A DNA stretch of 64,000 nucleotides from Trichomonas vaginalis G3 (GCF_026262505.1 NC_067204.1:17090165-17154164), one strand, 5' to 3'; positions 21,057 through 29,838 are shown, numbered from the stretch's first letter. Notes: generated from the sequence alone by a model not told the origin. Translations and numbers: made by a program.

Positions 21057-21641
21057 TTACTTCAAAAAGCTTGTTATGACAGTTATGTCATACAACAAGT
21101 TTAAAATAATATCTTGTTCTTCTTCTGAACGTTTGTTGTCTCTTCCGATAAAAGTTTCGAACATGAGAACCAAAAAACGTTTTTTGAGATTGCGGAAGAG
21201 TTCAGGCAAACGTTCATATTCTGGATATGTTGGGAGCAGTTCAAAACATCTGAGCTGACTTTCGGACAAAATTGGGACAATGTCAGAAAATTCATCTTTG
21301 GTCGGACTGCTTGAAGGTAAGTCCCTTACATGTAAGTAGCTCTGGTAAAGTCTTCTCATCTCTGCTAACTTCTGGAGTATAGCTTCGTAATTTAAGAGTT
21401 TTAATTTTAATTGTCTTATTCCTCTCTTGACATCTAAACGGTAAGTATCCATGAGGTCAAGAGTAACTTTGGTAGCTTTAAGTGGAGCTATCTGTTCCTT
21501 GACTTCTGCAATTTTGGTTGCAATTGTGGTTTGAGCTCCTTCAAGTTCGCCGTCTATATCGTTCTCAACGCCTTCAACTATGGCTTGAAACTCTTCATCG
21601 GTCCATTGAGATTGGTGTGGGACGAATTTAACTTGCTTCAT
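21057..21641 (-). CDS. Coiled-coil Polinton protein (194 aa)
   Basis: Looks whole. Almost entirely helical: a coiled coil over residues 35-105 (ATKIAEVKEQIAPLKATK, LKLKLLNYEAILQKLAEM), then a compact part with LRCFELLPTYPEYERLPELF and FIGRDNKRSEEEQDI. No known motif. Same strand and close spacing with neighbours 20,314-21,024 and 21,669-22,058 suggest a block of co-oriented genes. Counterpart 53,281-53,857. Confidence 0.65.
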   Translation of the reverse strand: MKQVKFVPHQSQWTDEEFQAIVEGVENDIDGELEGAQTTIATKIAEVKEQIAPLKATKVTLDLMDTYRLDVKRGIRQLKLKLLNYEAILQKLAEMRRLYQSYLHVRDLPSSSPTKDEFSDIVPILSESQLRCFELLPTYPEYERLPELFRNLKKRFLVLMFETFIGRDNKRSEEEQDIILNLLYDITVITSFLK

Positions 21642-21668
21642 TCAAAAAATGAAAAAAAATGTTTTTAC

Positions 21669-22058
21669 TCAAAACGTTAAGGTTGACTGAACTGGTTGGA
21701 TGTCGCCTTCACAGGTTATGTAGAATGGTTGACCCGAGAAGCGAAGGAGAGACTGAATTGCCAATTTCATATGGGGTAGGGGGTTCTCCTTGTTTGGTAT
21801 TTTTATCCAAGGACGTTTGTTTAGGAACTTAACAAGAGTTTCTCTTTTGGCGTCCTTTATGTCGTCGAAAGGAGTGTTTTCTGGTATTTGAATTGGAATT
21901 CCAGTCGAAGTCTCGAGATTCAAGGCAGCCCTTCCAGAAATAGCGGTGAACTTGACCTTGGGCTTCATTACCCTGCGCAAGTACTGCTTAACAACTTCAT
22001 TTATCTCTATAAGGTAAATTGCCTCGTCAAATCCTTCTGGTATTCCGAGTCCTTCCAT
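21669..22058 (-). CDS. Array-adjacent variable protein, left type
   Basis: A 129-residue protein that looks whole (start MEGLGIPEGFDEAIYLI). Core features: TGIPIQIPENTPFDDIKDAKRETLVKF..KRPWI, then LLRFSGQPFYITCEGDIQPVQ. The right-arm protein at 52,576-52,938 keeps this skeleton but is only about half identical, while flanking genes are near-identical. It starts at the edge of the left tandem array, which is also exchanged. Likely a small, folded, possibly DNA-binding protein (inference from context). Family unknown. Confidence 0.6.
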   Translation of the reverse strand: MEGLGIPEGFDEAIYLIEINEVVKQYLRRVMKPKVKFTAISGRAALNLETSTGIPIQIPENTPFDDIKDAKRETLVKFLNKRPWIKIPNKENPLPHMKLAIQSLLRFSGQPFYITCEGDIQPVQSTLTF

Positions 22059-22305
22059 CCGACAGGAAAATATTTTCCCGACAACTGGAAAAAATTTTCC
22101 GGACAAAGGGAAAAAATTTTCCCGACGACAGGAAGAACTCTTCCAGTTGTCCGTCCGTAAACCATTCAAATTTTCGAAAATTGAGAACTTTTTGGTCGAA
22201 CTTCAGAAAAAGTTTTTCCTTCCGACAGAAAAAGTTTTTCCTTCCGACAGAAAAAGTTTTTTCTTCCGACAGAAAAATATTTTCCATCCCACAGGACACA
22301 AACGA
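22059..22305. repeat. Left intergenic tandem array (about 21-22 bp period)
   Basis: Between divergent genes. Seven or eight degenerate units built on CCGACAG plus A/T dyads such as GGAAAATATTTTCC and GAAAAAGTTTTTCC. Four well-kept units CTTCCGACAGAAAAAGTTTT lie at about 22,200-22,285. The period is near two turns of DNA. No spacers. Confidence 0.75.
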
Positions 22306-22869
22306 ATGTCCGACGTACCACCAACCGAGCCCATTCCCAAACCAGAGGAACCTAAAGCACCAGCCCCTGCACCTCAGTTCCAGCAAGTACCTCCGATTTA
22401 CTACCAATTTCCACCTCAAGGTTACTACCCACCACAAGGCTTCCCGAACTACCCTCCTCAGCCTATGCCTTACTTCCCCAACCCTTGGATGTTCCAGCAA
22501 GCTCCACCCCAGCAATTCCAATCTCAATCCAAGAGAGACCAAGAGTTCGAGGAAGGTCTGAACCGCTTACGCAAAGAGTATGCTACTACCCCAATGGAAG
22601 AAGACAGGCTCTCACTCTCTTCCCTCAAATTGACCGATTCGACTCGTACCACAGATTCGGTTCGTGACCGTGAAGACTACCTCAAGCAGTCTGAGAGACT
22701 CTTCATCCTACAACCATTTACAGTTGGAGCTCTCAAGAACATGCGCAATTACGAAGGTCAGACACCAGCTGGAGACCGCAAAACAGACGTACTCGCAAGA
22801 GCCGTCCAGCTCGTCAAAACAAAGACTGAGATAGTCGACTTCATACTTGCAGCTTGCCCTTACAAGTAA
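22306..22869 (+). CDS. Pro/Tyr/Gln-rich Polinton protein (187 aa)
   Basis: Looks whole. Residues 1-80 are Pro/Gln/Tyr-rich with YYPPQG-type repeats, a low-complexity, flexible tail. The rest is helical and charged (REDYLKQSERLFILQPFTVGAL, KTDVLARAVQLVKTKTEIVDF). Divergent from the variable gene across the tandem array. The right version (51,542-52,161) has extra PQG repeats and is broken. Possibly a virion matrix or scaffold protein; unknown family. Confidence 0.65.
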   Translation: MSDVPPTEPIPKPEEPKAPAPAPQFQQVPPIYYQFPPQGYYPPQGFPNYPPQPMPYFPNPWMFQQAPPQQFQSQSKRDQEFEEGLNRLRKEYATTPMEEDRLSLSSLKLTDSTRTTDSVRDREDYLKQSERLFILQPFTVGALKNMRNYEGQTPAGDRKTDVLARAVQLVKTKTEIVDFILAACPYK

Positions 22870-22897
22870 AAAAATAAACAATTACGAATTAAACTTT

Positions 22898-23098
22898 TTA
22901 CTCTTTCTTTTCTGAGTTGTTTAGAGCTGGTTTCTCTTGTAGGAACCTTTCGTACTCTTCCATGGTCATGTAATTGCGAATTTTGTACGCAATTCCAGGT
23001 TCGTTGTTTTTGAACCTGATGTATGTAACGCTTCCATCCTCCTCAGGGAAGTAAGCTGCTAACATCTGACCAAGTTTTCTCGGTGACTCGGAGCTCAT
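22898..23098 (-). CDS. Small conserved Polinton protein (66 aa)
   Basis: Looks whole in both arms (right: 51,313-51,513). Begins MSSESPRKLGQMLAAYF, middle VTYIRFKNNEPGIAYKI, charged end. Likely a small globular protein. Near-identity between arms shows it was kept intact. Function unknown. Confidence 0.65.
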   Translation of the reverse strand: MSSESPRKLGQMLAAYFPEEDGSVTYIRFKNNEPGIAYKIRNYMTMEEYERFLQEKPALNNSEKKE

Positions 23099-23138
23099 AA
23101 AAATGTCACTTTTTAAACGTTAAGTTTTTAGTCTTATT

Positions 23139-23333
23139 TTACCCTTTGTTTACCCTTTGTTTGTCAAGGTAGTATTGGAGTGCAATTTCTCCAAATTCTC
23201 TGTGTCGGAGTTCTTCAGCATTTTCCAAGGTGTACCTGGAGAACTCAAAAAAGTTGTCAAGAAGATACTGCCATGCTGCTCTTCTGAGTTCGTCGGTATT
23301 TTGGAAGTGTTGCACCTTCGAGTCTTCGGACAT
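23139..23333 (-). CDS. Small helical Polinton protein (64 aa)
   Basis: Looks whole in both arms (right: 51,078-51,272). MSEDSKVQHFQNTDELRRAA, then FEFSRYTLENAEELRHREFG. All-helical composition, no membrane segment. The last codons contain a 10-base tandem duplication (ACCCTTTGTT twice). Function unknown. Confidence 0.6.
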   Translation of the reverse strand: MSEDSKVQHFQNTDELRRAAWQYLLDNFFEFSRYTLENAEELRHREFGEIALQYYLDKQRVNKG

Positions 23334-23375
23334 GAAAAATAACACTTTTTCTATTAAACCGTTTTGGCATTTCTC

Positions 23376-23555
23376 ATGAGTGAGTATAGTTCTGCCGAAC
23401 CATTGGAAGAGAAGAAGTACCCTTGCTGGCAAAAGACAAAAATAGTTGCCTTAGTTGTCATTGCAATTGTACTCGTAATTGAATTCATTGTACTTCTCTT
23501 CACGTACATAAAACTCAGCAATGGTATTTGCTTTAAGAAGCTACCATCTTACTAA
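23376..23555 (+). CDS. Left-arm-only single-span membrane protein (59 aa)
   Basis: Short polar N-terminus (MSEYSSAEPLEEKKYPCW), one strongly hydrophobic segment (VALVVIAIVLVIEFIVLLF), and a short basic tail. The right arm lacks this stretch (about 23,363-23,570), with matching DNA on both sides. A gene gained by one arm or lost by the other. A membrane role is certain only in the sense of the hydrophobic span. Confidence 0.6.
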   Translation: MSEYSSAEPLEEKKYPCWQKTKIVALVVIAIVLVIEFIVLLFTYIKLSNGICFKKLPSY

Positions 23556-23631
23556 GACTAAACACTTACATTTTCAAGCTTGACTTTTTACAATTTGAAT
23601 TTTGTTGCTGAATTCAGCAAAAATAATGTTT

Positions 23632-23680
23632 ATGTTAGAATGTTAGATCTAACATGTTTTCTAACACGTTTTCTAACATG
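23632..23680 (-). repeat. Hairpin repeat, ATGTTAG family (copy 1)
   Basis: Perfect centre GTTAGATCTAAC flanked by repeated TTTTCTAACA blocks. Inverted relative to the copies at 24,724 and 24,830. Confidence 0.85.
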
Positions 23681-23778
23681 GTCTAAAACTCTTTGAATTT
23701 TCATGAATTTTCCCGAAATAAAAATAAAATTAGTTTTATTTTTTATTTTATTTATTTTTTTTATTTGTATAAAAGACA

Positions 23779-24717
23779 TGATTTCAACAATCGGCACAAC
23801 AACAATTCAAACAACTACAGCACCAAACTCGCTAGTTATGAATCCAACATCTATGTTAGTAGAGATGAAAAACTTCATTCCTTCTTCATATACTTTCGAA
23901 ACAAAAATCCAGAAGATAAAGCAAGAACTTTTAACAAGTAATTTAGACTGTAGTGCGAAAGATGAAACAAATGAACAGTATCTTTATGAAATGCAGGACA
24001 TTATTGACCATTTACCCAAATTGCCTGAAATCCAACAACAAAAACTAACCATTCCCGAAATTTGACGAAATAGAAGTCAAAGCAACTGACTCAGTAGAAA
24101 TAAAGAAGTTCATACGAAAGGTAAATTATGAATTCCTTGGTTTTCATTGCAACCATAAGGTTATGGACAAAGATTGCGACATGGTATATAAGAACATCTC
24201 TGACCTTTACAAATCCGAAGAATTTAAGACCTACGACAACTTTGTTTTTAGTTGCAAAATGTGTTTGGGAAATAAGAGATAAAGATAGTAGGGGTAAGGT
24301 AATGGAACGAAAATAAGACCCGCTATGTTCGAGATGAAGAAAACCATTGACGCCTTAGTTGTTTTAGCAGGTAAGGTTTCAGAATATAACGCAAAAATGA
24401 ATCCGCAATGTTCAAAATGTAAAGCAGCAATGAGGAAATATAACTACTCCGTCAAAGAGATAGAACGTATGCGAAACGACTATGCAGATTTAAAGAAAGA
24501 AGCAGAAAAACCAGCAGAAGATAAAATGAACATGTTAGAATTTCTGAACAAAAACTATCCAACTGCTGACGATTTCCTTCTATCTGACGTCAAGAAGAAG
24601 TATAAAGAAACTTTCGGTATCGTTAAAACTTTTGACATACTGACAGAAGAAATAGAAGCTACGAAATTGTTTAGAGTCATGAACCATCGCAACATATACC
24701 ATGTAAAACGCTTGTAA
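23779..24717 (+). CDS. Cassette gene product, unknown (broken)
   Basis: Region of about 310 codons with a few breaks; the right arm carries the counterpart at 49,800-50,666 plus leader. Helical, Lys/Glu-rich protein with one Cys pair (NPQCSKCKAAMRKY) that could bind zinc, and a conserved end (FLLSDVKKKYKETFGIVKTF). The protein is nearly the same in both arms although the surrounding hairpins are of different families. No recombinase motif recognised. Confidence 0.5.
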
Positions 24718-24723
24718 ATAGTT

Positions 24724-24771
24724 ATGTTAGAAAACATGTTAGAAAACATGTTAGATCTAACATTCTAACAT
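24724..24771 (+). repeat. Hairpin repeat, ATGTTAG family (copy 2)
   Basis: 48 bases: three ATGTTAGA blocks, the palindrome GTTAGATCTAAC, then TCTAACAT closing the stem. Followed by AAACATTATTTTTGCTGAAT, a conserved tail. Confidence 0.85.
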
Positions 24772-24829
24772 AAACATTATTTTTGCTGAATTCCGTATGA
24801 AATTTCATGAGTTTTGTATGTTTTAGACC

Positions 24830-24877
24830 ATGTTAGAAAACATGTTAGAAAACATGTTAGATCTAACATTCTAACAT
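24830..24877 (+). repeat. Hairpin repeat, ATGTTAG family (copy 3)
   Basis: Same 48 bases as the copy at 24,724, with the same downstream tail ending GAATTC. A tandem duplicate of the cassette end. Confidence 0.85.
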
Positions 24878-24953
24878 AAACATTATTTTTATTGAATTCC
24901 GTATGAAATTTCATGAATTTCCTCATATGCTTGCTTCCCTCGGAAAACCCAGA

Positions 24954-25100
24954 GAAGAACAGCGAGCCCGACTTCTTTCGGGGTCGCCTAAAACTCATGA
25001 AAATCGTGAAGAACAGCGAGTAAGTAAAAAACCGCAGTCGCCTAAAACTCATGAAAACAGTGAAGAACAGCGAGTAGTGAAAAAACCCTGGTCGCCAAAA
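24954..25100 (+). repeat. 54-bp tandem repeat
   Basis: GAAGAACAGCGAG recurs at 24,954, 25,008 and 25,062, exactly 54 bases apart, with GTCGCCTAAAACTCATGAAAA between. The period is a multiple of three and an ORF (24,903-25,121) crosses it with an 18-residue repeat (SPKTHEN.EEQRV.KKP), coding status uncertain. Left arm only. Confidence 0.6.
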
Positions 25101-25111
25101 CTCTTTATTTT

Positions 25112-25987
25112 TCAAGCTTGACTTTTTACAATTTGAACTTTGTTTGCGTAGATATGAATTCTGAAAGAAGTATGAGGGTCTTGTATGACTTTGTACTTCT
25201 CCCATAGTTCATGTCTGTCAAACTTACCTGCCATGGACTCTTTCATAAGTTCCATGAAATCGTCTTCGGACAATCCGGGGAAAAGTATAATGTCAGTAAG
25301 TATTCTTTTAACATCCTTACTTAAACTCTTTGCTGTCTGTACACATATTACGACTGAGATGTTAAAGTGTCTGAGCTTCTTAAGAATTCGACACATGTCT
25401 TGTTCTCTGTTCTTTAACAAAGGATGAGAAGCAAAGTCATCTAAGATAAGAAGACATCTATGAGGGTAAGTCTTCCAATCGTAAGATTGCAATTTCTTCG
25501 AAATGTATTCTATCTCTTTCTGTTTGTTTCTGAAGTGTTTCTTCTCTAATATTCTCTGCATTTCCTCATTTGGGTCTTTAAACTTCGAATTTATATACTC
25601 ATTTATAGCATTGTACTTCAAAACTCTTCTTTGGTACTTCTTTATCCAATCTAACAACTCAGTATCCTTTATACATACTAACTTAGACTTCTTTATAATA
25701 TCTTTGAACGAATTGACGGTTTGGTCAAATTGACCAGAAGTACTACAAATAACAACTAACTCATAGAATGGGTTCTTCTCATCTAGTTCTTGTTGTTGTG
25801 CAGCCATTTTAAGATAAGTGAAAGTCTTACCCGACCCAGGTGGTGCGATTAGACCTGTTATACCATTCTGAGCAAATAAGAACTTTTCATGTATAGGCTT
25901 TATCTGAGCATTTTCTAACTTCCTCTTGTTCTTCTTCAAAACATTCTCAAATTTCTTGTCAATGTCAGCAAACTTTTTTTCTAACAT
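25112..25987 (-). CDS. Packaging-type ATPase (FtsK/HerA, A32-like)
   Basis: Looks whole, about 291 residues from the ATG at 25,987, which matches the start seen in the right arm. An open frame extends upstream to 26,089 but without that support. Walker A GLIAPPGSGKTFTYLK near residue 50. Walker B CLLILDDFASHPLL near residue 180. An arginine-rich region follows. This ATPase family pumps DNA into capsids of Polintons, virophages and large DNA viruses. It is divergent from the gene at 26,024. Its last codons are duplicated at 23,571-23,599. Counterpart 48,591-49,475 is broken. Confidence 0.85.
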   Translation of the reverse strand: MLEKKFADIDKKFENVLKKNKRKLENAQIKPIHEKFLFAQNGITGLIAPPGSGKTFTYLKMAAQQQELDEKNPFYELVVICSTSGQFDQTVNSFKDIIKKSKLVCIKDTELLDWIKKYQRRVLKYNAINEYINSKFKDPNEEMQRILEKKHFRNKQKEIEYISKKLQSYDWKTYPHRCLLILDDFASHPLLKNREQDMCRILKKLRHFNISVVICVQTAKSLSKDVKRILTDIILFPGLSEDDFMELMKESMAGKFDRHELWEKYKVIQDPHTSFRIHIYANKVQIVKSQA

Positions 25988-26023
25988 ATTTTTAGAAAAA
26001 TTAAAATTTTTATCTTTTAGAAA

Positions 26024-26482
26024 ATGTCTAGTGATTTCGCTATCTATATTCGAGACAAGCTTTTTGACTCTAAAACTTCTGTCGACCATAAAATCTTACA
26101 TAGTGTAAACAAGAAAGGTGAATTTGTTCTAAAGTTCTGTTTCTGGGAATATGACAAGAACCATAAAACATTAGGCAGAGAAGTCTTAAAATTTGTCAAT
26201 GACAGACTTGTTGACAGAGATGACGCCTCTTGGAAAGATGAAGTCCAACAAAATTTCTTAGAATGCAAAGAAGACACATGCGCTGTTCTTGAAGATGAAA
26301 TAGAAAACAGAATAAATGAGCTATTAAAGGACAAAGAACTTTTACATAAATATGGTTGCGCCAAATTTGACATAACTCCACCAGAAAAGAAGAAGAGAGA
26401 AAAGAAAGAAAAGAAAGAAAAGAAAGTAGAAGAGAAGAAAGAACCTGAACCAGTTCCAGAGAAGGTAAGATATGACATGTAA
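26024..26482 (+). CDS. Unknown Polinton protein with lysine-rich tail (152 aa)
   Basis: Looks whole. Residues 1-115 are mixed alpha/beta (FAIYIRDKLFDSKTSVDHKI, FVLKFCFWEYDKNHK), with a CKEDTC pair. The tail is a Lys/Glu run (KKKREKKEKKEKK) then PEPVPEKVRYDM. The basic tail suggests nucleic-acid or partner binding. Preceded by TTTTTATCTTTTAGAAA. Counterpart 48,099-48,555. Confidence 0.6.
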   Translation: MSSDFAIYIRDKLFDSKTSVDHKILHSVNKKGEFVLKFCFWEYDKNHKTLGREVLKFVNDRLVDRDDASWKDEVQQNFLECKEDTCAVLEDEIENRINELLKDKELLHKYGCAKFDITPPEKKKREKKEKKEKKVEEKKEPEPVPEKVRYDM

Positions 26483-26501
26483 AAATAAAATTTTATTTTT
26501 A
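26480..26501. terminator. Perfect 22-bp palindrome spanning two convergent stop codons
   Basis: Starts with the TAA of the plus-strand gene and ends with the complement of the TAA of the minus-strand gene; A/T only, with AAAATAAAATTTTATTTT inside. Kept exactly in the right arm at 48,080-48,101. Likely a shared 3'-end or polyadenylation signal (AATAAA-like on both strands). Confidence 0.55.
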
Positions 26502-26918
26502 GAACATTTCTGGGTCAATGTCAATGTTCTCTTCCTCTTTAGGGGCAAACACTGGCTTAGACTCTAAAATCTTTTTACCCAATTTACCTTGAACTTCAAC
26601 TATCTTAGACTCATAATATTCATTGTCGTCTGCTTTCTTTGGTTCATAAGGTATAACAAGTTTGTATGCTTTGCCTTCTTCGAGTTTTGAGAACTTTCTG
26701 TCAAAATTTTCTTTGACTGCTAACAAACCTTCTATGTCTAAGTCTTCAAAAGTTGCACCACTTTTTCTAACAACAGCAAACTTAACTGGTGCAATGTTCC
26801 AAATTTTGTCAAATGTAGACTTTTCAAAATTGTAGAAGTAAACATTCAAATATGCGAATGGAGCTAACTTATCTTTGACTTCTGTCATGTACTTATTTAC
26901 TGAGATGAATTTTGTCAT
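26499..26918 (-). CDS. SSB-like protein (139 aa)
   Basis: Looks whole. Beta-rich middle (LNVYFYNFEKSTFDKIW, VKFAVVRKSGATFEDLDI, YKLVIPYEPKKA) consistent with an OB fold, and an acidic tail ending NIDIDPEMF. An acidic tail with terminal Phe is the hallmark of phage and bacterial ssDNA-binding proteins, where it recruits replication partners. Next to the helicase gene, so a replication role fits. Similarity to a named SSB family is not certain. Counterpart 47,665-48,082. Confidence 0.5.
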   Translation of the reverse strand: MTKFISVNKYMTEVKDKLAPFAYLNVYFYNFEKSTFDKIWNIAPVKFAVVRKSGATFEDLDIEGLLAVKENFDRKFSKLEEGKAYKLVIPYEPKKADDNEYYESKIVEVQGKLGKKILESKPVFAPKEEENIDIDPEMF

Positions 26919-26954
26919 CTTTTTTATCGGATAAAAAAATATTTTTTTTAAAAT

Positions 26955-28187
26955 TTACTCAGAAAAATTTTTCTTTGTATATACACCATTCTGAACATCT
27001 AAAAGACTTTTGACATTTGCCAAGAATGTTCGTTTAGAAGCTGCCATATAACCATATTCTTGACAATATTGTTTATACGAATCGTACAATGACCTTTCAT
27101 CTAATGACACAAAGTCAGTTTCATCTATGAACAGTTCATATACACTCTTGTTTGCTTCTAACAATGTTTGTCTCTCTTCGGTATGTGGAATTTGTCTTGG
27201 ATTGAACTTAGAAATATCTAATGTCATGAAATATGAGAACAAGTGGTTGTAAAAGTCAGATGTCAAAGTTTCTGCTAAGTCGTCAAAATATTCTGTATCT
27301 TGCATATGAGAATCTGACGTTCTGACAACTACATATCTTCTGTCAGAACTTTCTAACTTCATCGGAACAGTATTGTTTGAAACCATAATGAAGTTTGCAA
27401 CATTTTCACAAACTCTTTGGTCTTTATATTTTCTTTCAACAACTCCAACTTTATCTGTTATAAGACTCTTCAAAGCATCTGAGTTCAAAACTTTTGTTGT
27501 ATCTATACTTTGAAGTTCATTGCAAACTATAAGTTTCATATTCTCAATTGAAGAGTTAAATTTACCGCAGATGTTTTCTAAGTTTGTCATATTCGGATTC
27601 GAATAACCTTCTAATAGTTTGCATAAGATATCTGTAAAGAATGTGTTCTTACCAGTTCCTTGTTTTCCAATTATAATGAGAGCAGTTTCATTTTTAGCAC
27701 TTGGATGTTGTAAGATATTTGCAAACCAACATAAGATATACTCATAGACTCTTTCGTTTCCATTGCATATAATTTCTTTGACATGGTCTAACCAAGCTTC
27801 TATAATATTTTCTTTCCATTCTACTTGTTCGTATTTATATCCAGTGAAGATAGAATAGAAGTTTGGAGAAGGTGTATAGAACTTTATACCTCGAACTGAA
27901 AAATCTTCTAACTTTGACAATAAGATATCCCAAGCATCTAACATCTTCATGCCAACTTGTACGACTTTTATTTTCTTAAGTTTCTGTCTACATTCTTGTT
28001 CTGAACTATTGTTGCTCTTGGTTTGTTAAAGACAACATCCCATTCTTTCATGACATAACATTCTGGGGCAGAGTCAACATAAATGACTAAACGTTTCAAA
28101 TTCTCGACTGCTTTGTTATAGTCTCTAAATGGACATATTTCTGAATGCTTGGAAGTCATAAAAATCTGAAACATCTATTCTGTACAT
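26955..28187 (-). CDS. Superfamily 3 helicase (D5/P4-like), broken
   Basis: Region of about 410 codons with about one or two breaks. Walker A IIGKQGTGKNTFFTD, Walker B-type LIVCNELQSID, sensor motif NFIMVSNN, and the DRRYVVVRTSD arginine region follow the order seen in SF3 helicases of P4, poxvirus D5 and virophages. It should unwind element DNA for replication. The N-terminal part starts CPFRDYNKAVENL; no clear primase motif is seen. Counterpart 46,400-47,628. Confidence 0.8.
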
Positions 28188-28216
28188 TTTTTAAAAATAA
28201 AAAAAAATATTTTTTT

Positions 28217-29014
28217 TTATTCTTGACTTTGTTGTTCATTTGTTGCATTTGTTGTTCTTGAGCTATTTGTTGTTGAAGTTGTTCTTGTAATACAATACTT
28301 TCACCAGTTGCATCTTCCAATTCGAAACTTTCTGCCGTCATTGACAAATACATAGGACATAAAAGTTTTACAGGAACAAAGTTTGCGTCAACTAATGTCA
28401 ACGTTATACTTGCCAAAGTGTTTGAGTTCACTAAGGTTGAAAATTCTGCATTCGAATGAACAATAGGCAAACCAGCAGAGAAAGTATTGTTTATACGCAT
28501 AAGTATCTTTTGGTCATAATAGTTTCTGTCGACATTCGAATAACACTTTGAACCTAAGTTTGAAACAATATATAAGATTGGTGTGCTTAATGTCAATGGA
28601 ATAGACATTCCTTGTATGACACCTTTTCCTGTTATAGGAAACTGTTGGTAGTAAAAACCAGAAATAAGTTTTTGTATTATAGCTCATATCGTTTAATAGT
28701 AAACTCAGTCGGACATCCAAACATAATGAAACCTGCTCTAGTTGCAGCACATGTTACACTCGTACTTAAAGTATTAAATAAGTCAACAAAACCTGTTGGT
28801 GGTATATCTGAGTAAGTATCTTCAAAGGAGTATTTTTTACCATTCACAACAATAAAGTCTTCTGGTGTCAAAAGAGCAAAACAGGCTTTAGTCGTCATTG
28901 TGTTTAAGTTAGTTTACAATATCGTCCTTGAGGACTTTGTAAGTTTGTTGTTATAGAATTATATGACTCAGGGTTTTTAGTCGTAATAGTATAAACCATT
29001 ATGTCTTCTGCCAT
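28217..29014 (-). CDS. Minor capsid / penton candidate (broken)
   Basis: Region of about 265 codons, broken. Beta-rich with LLTPEDFVVVNGKKY, FIMFGCPTEF, GVIQGLSIPLTLSTPILYIV and VKLLCPMYLSMTAESFELED, then a Gln-rich tail. A jelly-roll-like composition and its place in the capsid gene block suggest a penton or minor capsid protein; this is inference. Counterpart 45,566-46,370. Confidence 0.5.
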
Positions 29015-29258
29015 TTATATATATTTAAAAGTTTTTCTGAAAGTGGAGAAGAAACTTCATCTAAACTTTCACATGGCGTTTCTTGAAGTTCTCTGTCTAA
29101 GAAGTTCAAATATTTTGTAAAGACATAGAACTTTCCTTTGTCTACACGAACAAACAAACAGGGTCTTTCATATCGTTCAAAAGTGTGTAAAGTCCTTACA
29201 TGAAATAAAGTCTATATTATTTTTCTTCAACATCTTTCAAGAAGTTTTGACATTTTTA
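29015..29258. other. Left-arm-only spacer or gene relic
   Basis: In the right arm the stop of the upstream gene and the ATG of the next are only 4 bases apart (45,561/45,566). The left arm has about 240 extra bases here, with short broken frames only. Confidence 0.5.
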
Positions 29259-29838
29259 CTTAAAATAAATTTTAATGAAATGTTGTGGTCGTCAAATATT
29301 TTTATGACGTCTGGGAAACTATATTTAAGTTCAACGTTTCACCTCTTTCATAACGTATATCTTGTCAATGACATTATATGAACACCCACAGCAACTAATG
29401 TCGGGTTCTATTTCTTTGATGTTTATATCGTCTGCCTCTGTCAAAAGTTTCAATAGTTCTTTCAAAATTCATGAGGTGCAATGACATATGAGTCTCACTT
29501 TTACAGGGTTGTGTTCGACCAAGTTTAACATTATACCCAAAGCTTGACAAATCTTCTCCTGAGTTTGAAGTTTGTCTTTCAGTTGTTGGTAGTCGTTTCG
29601 AATATCTGCAACAGAACTTAAGTCTCTGCTAACTTCAGGATATGTTGGTTGTTCTTTTACAGGAACTATTGTTATAACCATCTTCGTCTTCGATGGTTTC
29701 CCCACTTCAACATCTCTTTCTTTGACATTGACAACAACACTTTGACTGTTTGTTTGAGTTGGTGAATTTAACTTCACATCTGCCCCGCCGCATTAAACCT
29801 TTTGAAACACTTACGCTTCTATTTTTCGGAAATGACAT
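29259..29838 (-). CDS. Unknown Polinton protein before the penton candidate (broken)
   Basis: Region of about 190 codons with a few breaks. Starts MSFPKNRSVSVSKGLM, then a polar linker, a coiled-coil piece (IRNDYQQLKDKLKTQEKICQ) and a compact end with LLTEADDINIKEIEPD. No family recognised. Shares a bidirectional start region with the gene at 29,856. Counterpart 44,982-45,561. Confidence 0.45.

Larger units (their letters stand above)
23571..25137. mobile_element. Gene cassette bounded by direct and inverted repeats, left
   Basis: A 29-base direct repeat (core CAAGCTTGACTTTTTACAA) lies at 23,571-23,599 and at 25,109-25,137, where it is the 3' end of the ATPase gene. Inside it, hairpin repeats flank one gene in opposite orientations (one copy at 23,632, two at 24,724 and 24,830). 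The right arm has the matching cassette at about 49,439-51,040 with a shorter shared direct repeat (TTTACAATTTGAA) and another hairpin family. Confidence 0.6.

Noticed and set aside
28900-29800. Adenain-type cysteine protease expected in Polintons
   Set aside because: No His/Asp/Cys arrangement of that family could be recognised here or elsewhere in the arms; absence is not proven given the breaks.
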